Source of the DNA: Nanobdellota archaeon
Lineage (GTDB): Archaea > Nanobdellota > Nanobdellia > Woesearchaeales > GW2011-AR9
Direction: 5' to 3'
NCBI GenBank assembly: GCA_018812355.1
Contig: JAHJDQ010000101.1
Span: 1-13,719 of the forward strand
DNA length: 13,719 nucleotides
The notes under the pieces: generated by a model
What the model was told of the DNA's origin: nothing
The model's database searches: none
The model's input: the letters and a program-made list of their open reading frames with translations, nothing else
Position numbers and translations under genes: made by a program
Part shown: positions 8,060 through 13,434 of the stretch, in pieces
Numbering within the stretch: the stretch's first letter is position 1
Layout: each line of letters begins with the position of its first letter

Positions 8060-9475
8060 TTATGGAGCGTAAAGAACTACAGTTTCTCTTGTTGGTTCTG
8101 GTCTGCGTCTGTAGGAACTTTCTATAACTGTTTTCTTTATTATTGCAGGTTTTTCTTTTAGCATTATTTTATTAAGTTTAACTATGTTGACATCTAAAGT
8201 TTTTGCATCTATAGTGTCAAGATAAGCGATACCTTGTTGTAATTGTGCTTTTTGTTGAGAGTGATCTTCTGCTCTAGTTACCATAGTGAGAGTATAATCA
8301 TCAGATTCTTGAAGATATTTTTCCATAGAGATATCTAATGGTGGCTTAGGTCCTGTTGACATTTCTTTAAATTTAGTCCTAGCATAATTATCATCCCTAT
8401 ATTTTGGTTCTACATATAACATCTCAACAATTGCAGTAACAACAGATTTTTGTAATCCCAAGTTTTCTAATCTTCGGACCGTTTGTTGATGATCCTCATT
8501 AGAATAAAGTCCTTTAATTGCATTCAATTCTCCTGTCCAAAGTTCTATTAAAGTTCTTCCAGTACCAAAGAGATCTGTTTTGAAAGTAAGTTTTTTTCCC
8601 GCTCGCTGTTCAGGAGCCATATAATGAGGTGATCCAATAACTGTACCCTCATTAAATTCTTTTCTCACTAAATCTCCTGTATCTTTGGGACTTTTATAAT
8701 GATGCTTCTTATCTACCAACTTGGCAATACCAAAATCAATAATTTTAATGTTGTAAGTTTCAGGGTCGACAACAATATTATCTGGCTTGATATCACAATG
8801 AACTATTCCGGCCTCATTAGCCATTTCTAAAAATAAACATATTTGGGCAGAGATATGAGCCTTGGCTGCATCTGGGATAGGGTTTTTATCTTTTGTTTTT
8901 AACAAATAGCTCAAGGGTACACCATAACTAAGTTCTGTTGTTAAAGCGTAATGAATTTCGCTTTTAAAAGTGAAGAATTGATATTCTTTAAACTCAGGGA
9001 TAATTGAATGTTCTGGATTTCTTGCATCTTCGACATCTTTTACTTTACGTAAACAATCCCTTCCTTCAACTAACCTTTGCAAAGTTTGTTCGAGATTTCT
9101 ATGTTCTTTAATCCTCTTCGGATCCTGACCTAGAACATATCCATGTCGTAAACCGCAACGTTCATCTTTAGGGTCTTCATTAAGTAGAATTATGGCAGAA
9201 GGATGGAATATTTCTTTTTTATCTGTATATTCTGCTACATATTCAATTTTTACAGGAATAACTCTATCTGATGGAAGTACTCCTCTTTCGGCTCGTTTTG
9301 ATAATGGAAGAGTACCAGCAGTGGAGAATTTTGCAGCAACAATCTCAAGTTCATCACCATTCATAATACTTGCTTTTGCAACAGAACCTTGCCCTCCTGC
9401 ACCGAGAACTTCGTCTATACTGGCAAATTGTAATTGTTTTCCCGCTCCACTTCTTAATATATCAAGTACTTCCAT
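8060..9475 (-). CDS. Hanks-type Ser/Thr protein kinase
   Basis: This 471-residue soluble protein phosphorylates serine or threonine of unknown targets. Visible kinase landmarks are the glycine-rich loop GAGGQGSV (25-32), the ATP lysine K49 in VAAKF, the catalytic loop HCDIKPDN (226-233, with D228, K230, N233), the metal-binding DFG (247-249), APE (287-289) and the conserved D301 of the next helix. All catalytic residues are present, so it should be active. The loop is HCD instead of HRD, meaning a non-RD kinase that may not need activation-loop phosphorylation. About 110 residues separate K49 from the hinge region, more than in standard kinases, suggesting an insertion in the N-lobe. The C-terminal 170 residues have no recognised sensor domain or membrane helix. 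The style is bacterial PknB-like rather than archaeal RIO. A TATA-like TTTTATAAATAAA on the minus strand (about 9516-9529) lies about 48 nt upstream, leaving a short leader. Confidence 0.88.
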   Translation of the reverse strand: MEVLDILRSGAGKQLQFASIDEVLGAGGQGSVAKASIMNGDELEIVAAKFSTAGTLPLSKRAERGVLPSDRVIPVKIEYVAEYTDKKEIFHPSAIILLNEDPKDERCGLRHGYVLGQDPKRIKEHRNLEQTLQRLVEGRDCLRKVKDVEDARNPEHSIIPEFKEYQFFTFKSEIHYALTTELSYGVPLSYLLKTKDKNPIPDAAKAHISAQICLFLEMANEAGIVHCDIKPDNIVVDPETYNIKIIDFGIAKLVDKKHHYKSPKDTGDLVRKEFNEGTVIGSPHYMAPEQRAGKKLTFKTDLFGTGRTLIELWTGELNAIKGLYSNEDHQQTVRRLENLGLQKSVVTAIVEMLYVEPKYRDDNYARTKFKEMSTGPKPPLDISMEKYLQESDDYTLTMVTRAEDHSQQKAQLQQGIAYLDTIDAKTLDVNIVKLNKIMLKEKPAIIKKTVIESSYRRRPEPTRETVVLYAP

Positions 9476-9515
9476 TTTAACTTATAATCTTCACCCAACC
9501 TCAAAAACCACACCA

Positions 9516-9529
9516 TTTATTTATAAAAC
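9516..9529 (-). promoter_or_regulatory. Probable TATA box for the kinase gene
   Basis: TTTTATAAATAAA on the minus strand is centred about 48 nt before the kinase ATG, so the mRNA would carry a leader of about 20 nt, unlike most neighbours. The leader includes GGGTGA (9491-9496), a possible but distant Shine-Dalgarno. Confidence 0.45.
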
Positions 9530-9594
9530 TTTCTGTTTTAATTAAATAGTGACAACTTATTGAGGAAATTTCATAATAGAAGATAAAATCGATA

Positions 9595-9602
9595 ATCATA
9601 AA
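9595..9602 (+). promoter_or_regulatory. TATA box for the DUF192 gene
   Basis: TCATAAATACC is centred about 27-28 nt before the ATG at 9627; the transcript should be leaderless. It shares AAATACCATTA exactly with the promoter of the Cys-rich gene. Confidence 0.5.
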
Positions 9603-9626
9603 TACCATTAAAGATTACTTTATCAT

Positions 9627-9956
9627 ATGCTCATCAATCATTTAAATCACAAAATCATCAGTAAAAAAGAGCGCCTTTGTCGTAATATTTTCTCCCAAGC
9701 AAGAGGTCTAATCTTCAGAAAAAGACAAAATATAGTCATGATTTTCCAGAAAGAAAAGAGAATTAGCCTCCATATGTTCTTTGTTTTTTATCCAATTGAT
9801 GTCCTCATTTTAAATAAAAATAAGAAAATTGTTGAAATTAAGAGAAACTTCAAACCATTTAGATTCTGGAATTCTAAAGAAAAAGGAATGTATATTGTCG
9901 AATTAGCTTATCCAAGTCAATACCAAGTAAATGATCTTCTCGAACTTAAAGTTTAG
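9627..9956 (+). CDS. DUF192 family protein
   Basis: This 109-residue protein matches the DUF192 (COG1430) pattern: an early ARGLIFRK segment (residues 25-32), then MIFQKEKRISLHMFF and the diagnostic HMFFVFYPIDVLIL core, a turn with KNKKIVEI, and an end in MYIVELAYPSQYQVNDLLEL. Family members are small beta-rich domains of unknown function, often secreted in bacteria; here no signal peptide or lipobox is present, so it is probably cytoplasmic. Length is close to the domain itself. Its TAG stop (9954-9956) touches the predicted 3' end of the convergent SRP RNA gene. Confidence 0.85.
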   Translation: MLINHLNHKIISKKERLCRNIFSQARGLIFRKRQNIVMIFQKEKRISLHMFFVFYPIDVLILNKNKKIVEIKRNFKPFRFWNSKEKGMYIVELAYPSQYQVNDLLELKV

Positions 9957-10226
9957 GGGCACGCCCAACAGTCGAACCAATAAAGCCATGCTGGCTTACC
10001 CTGAAAGCTTCTCAGGCTTGCGACCCCCTGAACATTACAAACAACACTTAGGACTGCTTCCGTCAGGATCTGATCCGCTTCATATTGCCATAATCCCAGA
10101 GGACAAACCGTCAGCAAAGACATTCAGGACCAACATAACCATACAGGCCCTCAGTTGGGCTTCGGCTCCGCCTAAAGCGTATTGACGGTAACAAGAGAAC
10201 GCTAACCTCCCAGCCTAGCTCTCCCC
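9956..10226 (-). ncRNA. Signal recognition particle RNA (archaeal 7S/SRP RNA)
   Basis: This GC-richer stretch folds as SRP RNA on the minus strand. SRP RNA scaffolds SRP54 and SRP19 and delivers ribosomes making membrane or secreted proteins to the membrane. The 5' part shows the Alu domain: GCTAGGCTGGGAGGTTAGCG, then the UGUNR element as TGTTA (10189-10193) and GGAGCCGAAGCCC. Domain IV (10051-10076) folds as outer stem GGAU/GUCC, internal loop CAGA opposite AGCA, inner stem UCC/GGA and loop UGAC; the CAG/AGCA loop is the SRP54 site. A helix 6-like hairpin spans 10085-10117. The ends are set where terminal GGGG (10223-10226) and CCCC (9956-9959) pair; the true 5' end may be up to 10 nt further upstream. 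Length of about 271 nt is normal for archaea. Open reading frames across it are not genes. Confidence 0.9.
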
Positions 10227-10258
10227 ACGATTAAGTTTCTTCTGAAATAACATCATCA

Positions 10259-10267
10259 GTTTTAAAT
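10259..10267 (-). promoter_or_regulatory. TATA box for the SRP RNA gene
   Basis: On the minus strand ATTTAAAACTG is centred near 10263, which predicts transcription starting around 10230-10238, within about 10 nt of the structure-based 5' end of the SRP RNA. Confidence 0.5.
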
Positions 10268-10335
10268 GTTTTGGGAAAGATAGACCATAACAAAATCACA
10301 AAAAACTTTGTTTTTTCCCAGGTTCACTTCCAAAA

Positions 10336-10346
10336 AATTTATAAAC
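10336..10346 (+). promoter_or_regulatory. Probable TATA box of the coiled-coil gene pair
   Basis: AATTTATAAACG is the best TATA match upstream of the first coiled-coil gene and would start the mRNA near 10367, giving a leader of about 35 nt that contains the Shine-Dalgarno GGTGG. A second AT-rich match (TTAATATAAATA, 10374-10385) is too close to the start to serve with that leader. Confidence 0.45.
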
Positions 10347-10402
10347 GAATTTAACTAAGTCTCCTATAAGCATTTAATATAAATAAAAAAGCGGTGGTAA
10401 AC

Positions 10403-10903
10403 ATGACTGAAGAAGAATATGAAATCCTTCCCCATAAATTACTTTCTGATTTGAAATACGACGTTGAAGCGCTGAAAAAAAAATTATCTGAACCGGATAA
10501 TAAAGCTAACGAACTAATCTTAGAAATTGAAAGTATGAAAGATTCTGTCCATGAATTAAATATTGTTTTTGGTAAAGCTTTACAAGACATGCAGGAAGAA
10601 GATTTAGGGAAAACGGTTAAACAATTATTGGATAAACTAACCACAGTTGTCTCTCAAAACGAAATTATTGCTCATGGTATGGTCGCAATATCAGACAAAC
10701 TAGAAGGTTTTATGCATCAACAATCTTTAACAAAACCAACCTCAACTTTACATTATCAAACAAATATTCCTCCCGTAAAACACACAATGGGACCTCCTTC
10801 TGATGTAGGAAGCAGAATCGCTCCACCACCACCGATGGGAAACAGAGTGATGGATTTTCCACCACCACCTCCTGCTGGAAAGAAAAGGAGAGGCCTCTTT
10901 TAA
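10403..10903 (+). CDS. Coiled-coil protein with proline-rich basic tail
   Basis: I do not recognise a named family. The ATG at 10403 is chosen over the in-frame GTG at 10394 because GCGGTGG just upstream (10391-10397) is itself a good archaeal Shine-Dalgarno 5 nt before the ATG. The 166-residue protein is mostly helical: about residues 12-100 show heptad-like spacing of Leu/Ile with many Glu/Lys (LKYDVEALKKKL, LILEIESMKDSVHEL), followed by a low-complexity tail with PPPP and PPPPP runs (near 140 and 155) and a basic-hydrophobic end, KKRRGLF. Such a short terminal motif after a flexible proline linker often docks onto a partner; that is inference. The next coiled-coil gene begins 3 nt after its stop and also ends in a proline-rich tail, so the two products probably work together. 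Confidence 0.72.
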   Translation: MTEEEYEILPHKLLSDLKYDVEALKKKLSEPDNKANELILEIESMKDSVHELNIVFGKALQDMQEEDLGKTVKQLLDKLTTVVSQNEIIAHGMVAISDKLEGFMHQQSLTKPTSTLHYQTNIPPVKHTMGPPSDVGSRIAPPPPMGNRVMDFPPPPPAGKKRRGLF

Positions 10904-10906
10904 AAG

Positions 10907-11587
10907 ATGAGTTTTCTCAAAGCCCAACAATTTTTGCATACAGTTGCTCATTATTATAAAGATGACCAGCTTGCTTTTTCTAAAGAAGAAATTAATAAAA
11001 AAATTAATGAAATTAAATATTTAGCTACTCAAAAAAAAGTTCCCAAATTAACTTTACGAAAAGAAATTCTTCATCTTGAACATCAATTACAAAACATTTC
11101 AGAATTAGAAAAACAATTGTTAAAAAGAAAAAAAGAAGAATCAACTAAAGTTGCTGCTTTGAAACGACAGATTACTACATTAAAAAAACAACTTTCCGCC
11201 AGTAATAATAAAGACCTTAACAAAAGAATCAATAAACTATCCCATCTTCTTGCTGATTATCTTGCTAAAAAAGATTCTAAAGATAATACAGAATTGAACC
11301 AGAAAGTTCTCGCTGAGATGAAAACTACAAAATCAAAAGAAGAACGTTTAAAAGAGATAGAAGAACGTCTAGAAGAGATTAAAGCTAAACTTTCTCCAGA
11401 TTCACCACAAGCACAAGTGCTCCAAGAAAAAATTTATCTTTTGGAACAAAAACTAGAAGCTCATCAAAAAAAGCCAATTCTTAAATTTAATCCCGAAGAT
11501 AGACATATAATGATTCATACTCCCCCTCCCCAAAAACGCGAAATATCATTAGAAAAATTACCCCTGCCACCAGCTCCTAGAAGTTAA
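10907..11587 (+). CDS. Long coiled-coil protein, partner of the upstream gene
   Basis: This 226-residue protein is highly charged (Lys and Glu) and almost wholly helical from about residue 22 to 190, with repeated LxxLxxxL-type spacing (LRKEILHLEHQLQNI, LKRQITTLKKQL, LEEIKAKL, IYLLEQKLEAH), typical of an extended coiled coil. The N-terminus (SFLKAQQFLHTVAHYY) is a short amphipathic segment. The C-terminal 30 residues lose the coil and become proline-rich (HTPPPQKREI, LPLPPAPRS). The start lies 3 nt behind the upstream stop; AAGGAGA at 10885-10891 is a possible Shine-Dalgarno but 15 nt away, so translational re-initiation is likely. I do not recognise a family; SMC-like, tether or cytoskeletal roles are possible but no ATPase or other enzymatic motif is present. 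Its stop is 4 nt from the stop of the convergent histone gene. Confidence 0.7.
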   Translation: MSFLKAQQFLHTVAHYYKDDQLAFSKEEINKKINEIKYLATQKKVPKLTLRKEILHLEHQLQNISELEKQLLKRKKEESTKVAALKRQITTLKKQLSASNNKDLNKRINKLSHLLADYLAKKDSKDNTELNQKVLAEMKTTKSKEERLKEIEERLEEIKAKLSPDSPQAQVLQEKIYLLEQKLEAHQKKPILKFNPEDRHIMIHTPPPQKREISLEKLPLPPAPRS

Positions 11588-11591
11588 ACAA

Positions 11592-11768
11592 TCAAATATC
11601 CCTTTTCATAACTGTCGTTCTACCGTTTTCTTTGGCTCGTTTGGCAGCTTCAACAATAAGTTGTTCTACTTTCTTATCTAAATGTTCTAAAAAGTCTTTA
11701 GAAATGTTCTCTACCCCTACTCCTGACTCTTTCAGAATTTCTTTTACTTGCGTTCTTACTGTCAGCAT
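11592..11768 (-). CDS. Miniature histone-fold protein (58 residues)
   Basis: This short gene on the minus strand encodes a single histone fold. The pattern reads as a first helix (VRTQVKEILKES, residues 4-15), a long central helix (SKDFLEHLDKKVEQLIVEAA, 23-42) and the diagnostic basic end of the histone fold, AKRAKENGRTTVMKRDI (42-58), where GRTTVMKRD corresponds to the loop 2/third helix motif seen in archaeal histones and related short folds. It ends right after the RDI motif, so helix 3 is almost absent. It should dimerise and bind or bend DNA; whether it wraps DNA as classical archaeal histones do cannot be told. A TATA box at 11791-11798 lies 26 nt before the ATG, predicting a leaderless mRNA. 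AAAGGA upstream of the start could be a weak Shine-Dalgarno. Confidence 0.8.
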   Translation of the reverse strand: MLTVRTQVKEILKESGVGVENISKDFLEHLDKKVEQLIVEAAKRAKENGRTTVMKRDI

Positions 11769-11790
11769 ATTATTTCCTTTATTTAGTTGT

Positions 11791-11798
11791 ATTTAAAA
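11791..11798 (-). promoter_or_regulatory. TATA box for the histone-fold gene
   Basis: On the minus strand TTTTAAATAC is centred 26 nt before the ATG at 11768, at the same distance as in the leaderless genes elsewhere in the window. Confidence 0.55.
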
Positions 11799-11821
11799 CT
11801 TTTTGTTAATCAGAATCAAAA

Positions 11822-11831
11822 AAAATATAAA
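11822..11831 (+). promoter_or_regulatory. TATA box for the HIT gene
   Basis: AAAATATAAACAA is centred about 26 nt before the ATG at 11853; a leaderless transcript is predicted. Confidence 0.55.
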
Positions 11832-11852
11832 CAAAGAAGATAAACAAAATAT

Positions 11853-12257
11853 ATGAAAGACTGCTTATTTTGTAAAATTGTTAAAAAAGAGATTCCTTGC
11901 CATAATATCTATGAAGATAAAAATAATCTTGCTTTTCTTGATATTCAACCACATGCTCAGGGCCACACAGTAGTTATTTCTAAAACACATGCTCCTTCAA
12001 TCACAGAATTAGAGGATCAGAAATTACAATCTCTTATCATTGCTGTCAAAAAAGCAATGAAACTAATCAAAGAAAAACTTTCTCCAACAGGATTTACTAT
12101 CGGAATTAATCATGGAAAAATCTCTGGGCAAACAGTCGATCATTTACATATCCATATTCTTCCGAGATATGAAGGAGATGGCGGTGGGAATGTGCATTCT
12201 ATTATTAAGAATCCTGGCGATAAATCAGTTGAAGAAGTAGCCGAGTTGTTTAAATAA
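11853..12257 (+). CDS. HIT-family nucleotide hydrolase
   Basis: This 134-residue protein belongs to the histidine triad superfamily, which hydrolyses nucleoside phosphoramidates or dinucleoside polyphosphates. It has the triad HLHIHILP (97-104, with H99 as likely nucleophile), the preceding NHGKISGQTVDH segment, and an N-terminal CLFC (C4, C7) that with H46 and H97 forms the structural zinc site of many HIT proteins. Length and the end of the fold are normal. The stop codon TAA (12255-12257) lies inside the 8-bp target duplication of the adjacent insertion sequence, so the element inserted 2 nt past the stop and left the protein intact. Exact substrate is not inferable. Confidence 0.92.
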   Translation: MKDCLFCKIVKKEIPCHNIYEDKNNLAFLDIQPHAQGHTVVISKTHAPSITELEDQKLQSLIIAVKKAMKLIKEKLSPTGFTIGINHGKISGQTVDHLHIHILPRYEGDGGGNVHSIIKNPGDKSVEEVAELFK

Positions 12258-12259
12258 AC
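12252..12259 (+). repeat. Target-site duplication, left copy
   Basis: AAATAAAC directly before the element's first base is repeated exactly at 13195-13202. Eight bp is the duplication length known for the IS6 family. Confidence 0.85.
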
Positions 12260-12318
12260 GGGCGCTGTCAAGTTAATTGGCAAAGATTTAATTCTTAGTT
12301 AAACTTAAACAAAAATAG

Positions 12319-12369
12319 CTGGTGCGCCGCCAGTAATTTCAGGTTACTGGCAGGAAAAGCGCGCGCCAG
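12319..12369 (+). promoter_or_regulatory. Strong hairpin in the transposase leader
   Basis: CTGGTGCGC (12319-12327) pairs with GCGCGCCAG (12361-12369) with one G-U pair, and inside it GCCAGTAA (12329-12336) pairs perfectly with TTACTGGC (12344-12351). It ends 10 nt before the Shine-Dalgarno. It may limit transposase expression from outside promoters; this is inference. Confidence 0.6.
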
Positions 12370-12379
12370 ACTAAAAAAT

Positions 12380-12387
12380 AAGGTGAT
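12380..12387 (+). promoter_or_regulatory. Shine-Dalgarno of the transposase
   Basis: AAGGTGAT is a near-perfect complement to the archaeal 16S 3' end and lies 5 nt before the ATG at 12393, setting that start. This contrasts with the leaderless resident genes. Confidence 0.7.
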
Positions 12388-12392
12388 TAAAG

Positions 12393-13187
12393 ATGATACA
12401 AACTGATTTATATAGCTTTAGCAATAAAACAGGCACTTTAGTGCCTTGGTGTAAGAAATGTGGTGAGCAAAATTTCTGGAAAAATGGAAAAAGCGAGAAA
12501 AATCAACAAGTTTACAAATGCAAAAACTGTGGTTTTAGATTTGTTTGGTGTAGTGACTTGCCAAACAAAAGATTTTTTACAAATGTTATAGCTTTTGCTG
12601 TAGAAATGTATGTTGAAATCGGAATTTCTTTACGAACATTGGCAAAGAAATTAAAGAAATTTTTCAATGTCAATGTAAGTCATGAAGGAATCAGAAAATG
12701 GGTTAAAATTTATGAAAAACCAATTTCTCGACGAGAAATTCCAGTTGAGACTTCTTGGCATGCTGATGAAACATACATTAAAATCAAGGGCATTGGACAT
12801 TGGTTGTGGATTGTGCGTTGCCGAGAAACAGGCAACGTGCTTTCTTGGAGAATAACTAAATGTCGTTTCTTCAAAGATGCAAGAGGTTTAATGCAAGATG
12901 CATTAAACGTTGCTGGAACTAGGCCAGAAACAATAACAACAGATGGTCTTTATCAATATGCAGCAGCCATAAAGAAAGTTATGGGCTGGCAGCATTACAC
13001 ATACAAAAAGAAGCACATAATTGATAGTGGAATCGGCAAGAATTGGTTCATTGAACGTCTTAATCGAGAGATTAAGAGAAGAATTAAATGGTTCTCAAGC
13101 TTTCAAAGTCTAGAAGGGGCTAACACATTCTTCAGTGTTTGGTTTCATCATCTGAACAAGTCAGAATTCCCAACACAGGGAATTTGA
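12393..13187 (+). CDS. IS6-family DDE transposase with N-terminal zinc ribbon
   Basis: This 264-residue protein cuts and joins the element's ends, usually by replicative cointegrate formation in this family. An N-terminal zinc ribbon has C20/C23 (CKKC) and C43/C46 (CKNC), for DNA binding; a helix-turn-helix-like region follows (GISLRTLAKKL, 77-87). The catalytic triad is D125 (WHADETYIK), D184 (TTDGLYQY) and E221 (NWFIERLNREIKRR), with 36 residues between the second D and E as expected for IS6-type enzymes. All catalytic residues are intact and no frameshift is seen. The stop lies 7 nt from the right end of the element. Confidence 0.9.
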   Translation: MIQTDLYSFSNKTGTLVPWCKKCGEQNFWKNGKSEKNQQVYKCKNCGFRFVWCSDLPNKRFFTNVIAFAVEMYVEIGISLRTLAKKLKKFFNVNVSHEGIRKWVKIYEKPISRREIPVETSWHADETYIKIKGIGHWLWIVRCRETGNVLSWRITKCRFFKDARGLMQDALNVAGTRPETITTDGLYQYAAAIKKVMGWQHYTYKKKHIIDSGIGKNWFIERLNREIKRRIKWFSSFQSLEGANTFFSVWFHHLNKSEFPTQGI

Positions 13188-13194
13188 CTATACC

Positions 13195-13202
13195 AAATAA
13201 AC
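13195..13202 (+). repeat. Target-site duplication, right copy
   Basis: This exact second copy of AAATAAAC follows the right end of the insertion sequence. It restores the native sequence between the HIT gene and the tRNA promoter. Confidence 0.85.
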
Positions 13203-13208
13203 GTAACC

Positions 13209-13218
13209 TTTTTATAAC
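13209..13218 (+). promoter_or_regulatory. TATA box for the tRNA pair
   Basis: TTTTTATAACC is centred about 33 nt before the tRNA-Met 5' end, predicting transcription from about 13240 with a short 5' trailer for RNase P. It lies only 7 nt past the target duplication of the insertion sequence. No separate promoter is evident before the second tRNA. Confidence 0.5.
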
Positions 13219-13246
13219 CAACTCATTATATTTAGCTTAACCCTTC

Positions 13247-13371
13247 GGCGAAGTGGCTTAACCTGGTTATAGCACCACGCTCATAAGAATTGAGCTATGA
13301 GTCTTCGGACAATGACTAACTATAATAACTGAGTTACGTGGGGGTTGGGGGCTCAAATCCCCCCTTCGCCA
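13247..13371 (+). tRNA. tRNA with CAT anticodon (probably elongator Met), one intron
   Basis: Acceptor strands GGCGAAG (13247-13253) and CTTCGCC (13364-13370) pair perfectly, with A73 at 13371. The D-arm is GCTT...TAGC with GG at 13265-13266, the anticodon stem is CCACG/CGTGG (13275-13279 and 13337-13341) and the T-arm is GGGGG-CTCAAAT-CCCCC. The anticodon CAT is at 13282-13284. The initiator-type GGG/CCC anticodon stem is absent, so it is elongator Met or the Ile2 tRNA whose C34 is modified; Met is more likely but this cannot be settled here. A 50-nt intron lies at the canonical 37/38 site. The spliced length is 75 nt and CCA is not encoded. Confidence 0.9.
13286..13335 (+). other. Intron of tRNA-Met at position 37/38
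   Basis: A clear bulge-helix-bulge flanks this 50-nt intron. C32-U33-C34-A35 (13280-13283) pairs with TGAG (13330-13333). The 5' bulge is TA^A (13284-13286) and the 3' bulge is TT^A (13334-13336), next to the anticodon stem. This is the standard archaeal splice-site layout. The intron contains a small GTC-TTCG-GAC hairpin. Confidence 0.85.
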
Positions 13372-13377
13372 TTCACC

Positions 13378-13396
13378 TTCACACATTTTGTGTGAA
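13378..13396 (+). other. Hairpin between the two tRNA genes
   Basis: TTCACAC (13378-13384) pairs with GTGTGAA (13390-13396) around a 5-nt loop in the 32-nt spacer. It lacks a T-run, so it is not an obvious terminator; it may assist processing of a shared precursor. Confidence 0.4.
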
Positions 13397-13434
13397 ATAA
13401 CATGCCAGCGTGGCACAATCTGGTACTATGCACA

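Larger units (their letters stand above)
12260..13194 (+). mobile_element. IS6-like insertion sequence, complete, 935 bp
   Basis: The element is bounded by exact 8-bp direct repeats (AAATAAAC). Its left end GGGCGCTGTCAAGTT resembles IS6-family terminal repeats (GGxxCTGTxAA type). The inverted right end reads GGTATAGTCAAATT and shares GG and GTCAA-TT with the left, with one length difference, so the terminal repeats are imperfect. It contains one transposase gene. The length fits IS6 elements. Intact ends, intact gene and an unmutated target duplication suggest recent insertion. Confidence 0.85.

Noticed and set aside
9192..9545. Plus-strand open frame opposite the kinase N-terminus
   Set aside because: The other strand encodes the conserved glycine-rich loop and ATP lysine; this is a shadow.
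9931..10185. Plus-strand open frame of 84 codons
   Set aside because: It lies antisense to the SRP RNA, whose structure explains the sequence and its higher GC content.
10748..10951. Minus-strand open frame rich in Trp and Arg
   Set aside because: Its odd composition is the antisense of the proline codons in the coiled-coil protein tail.
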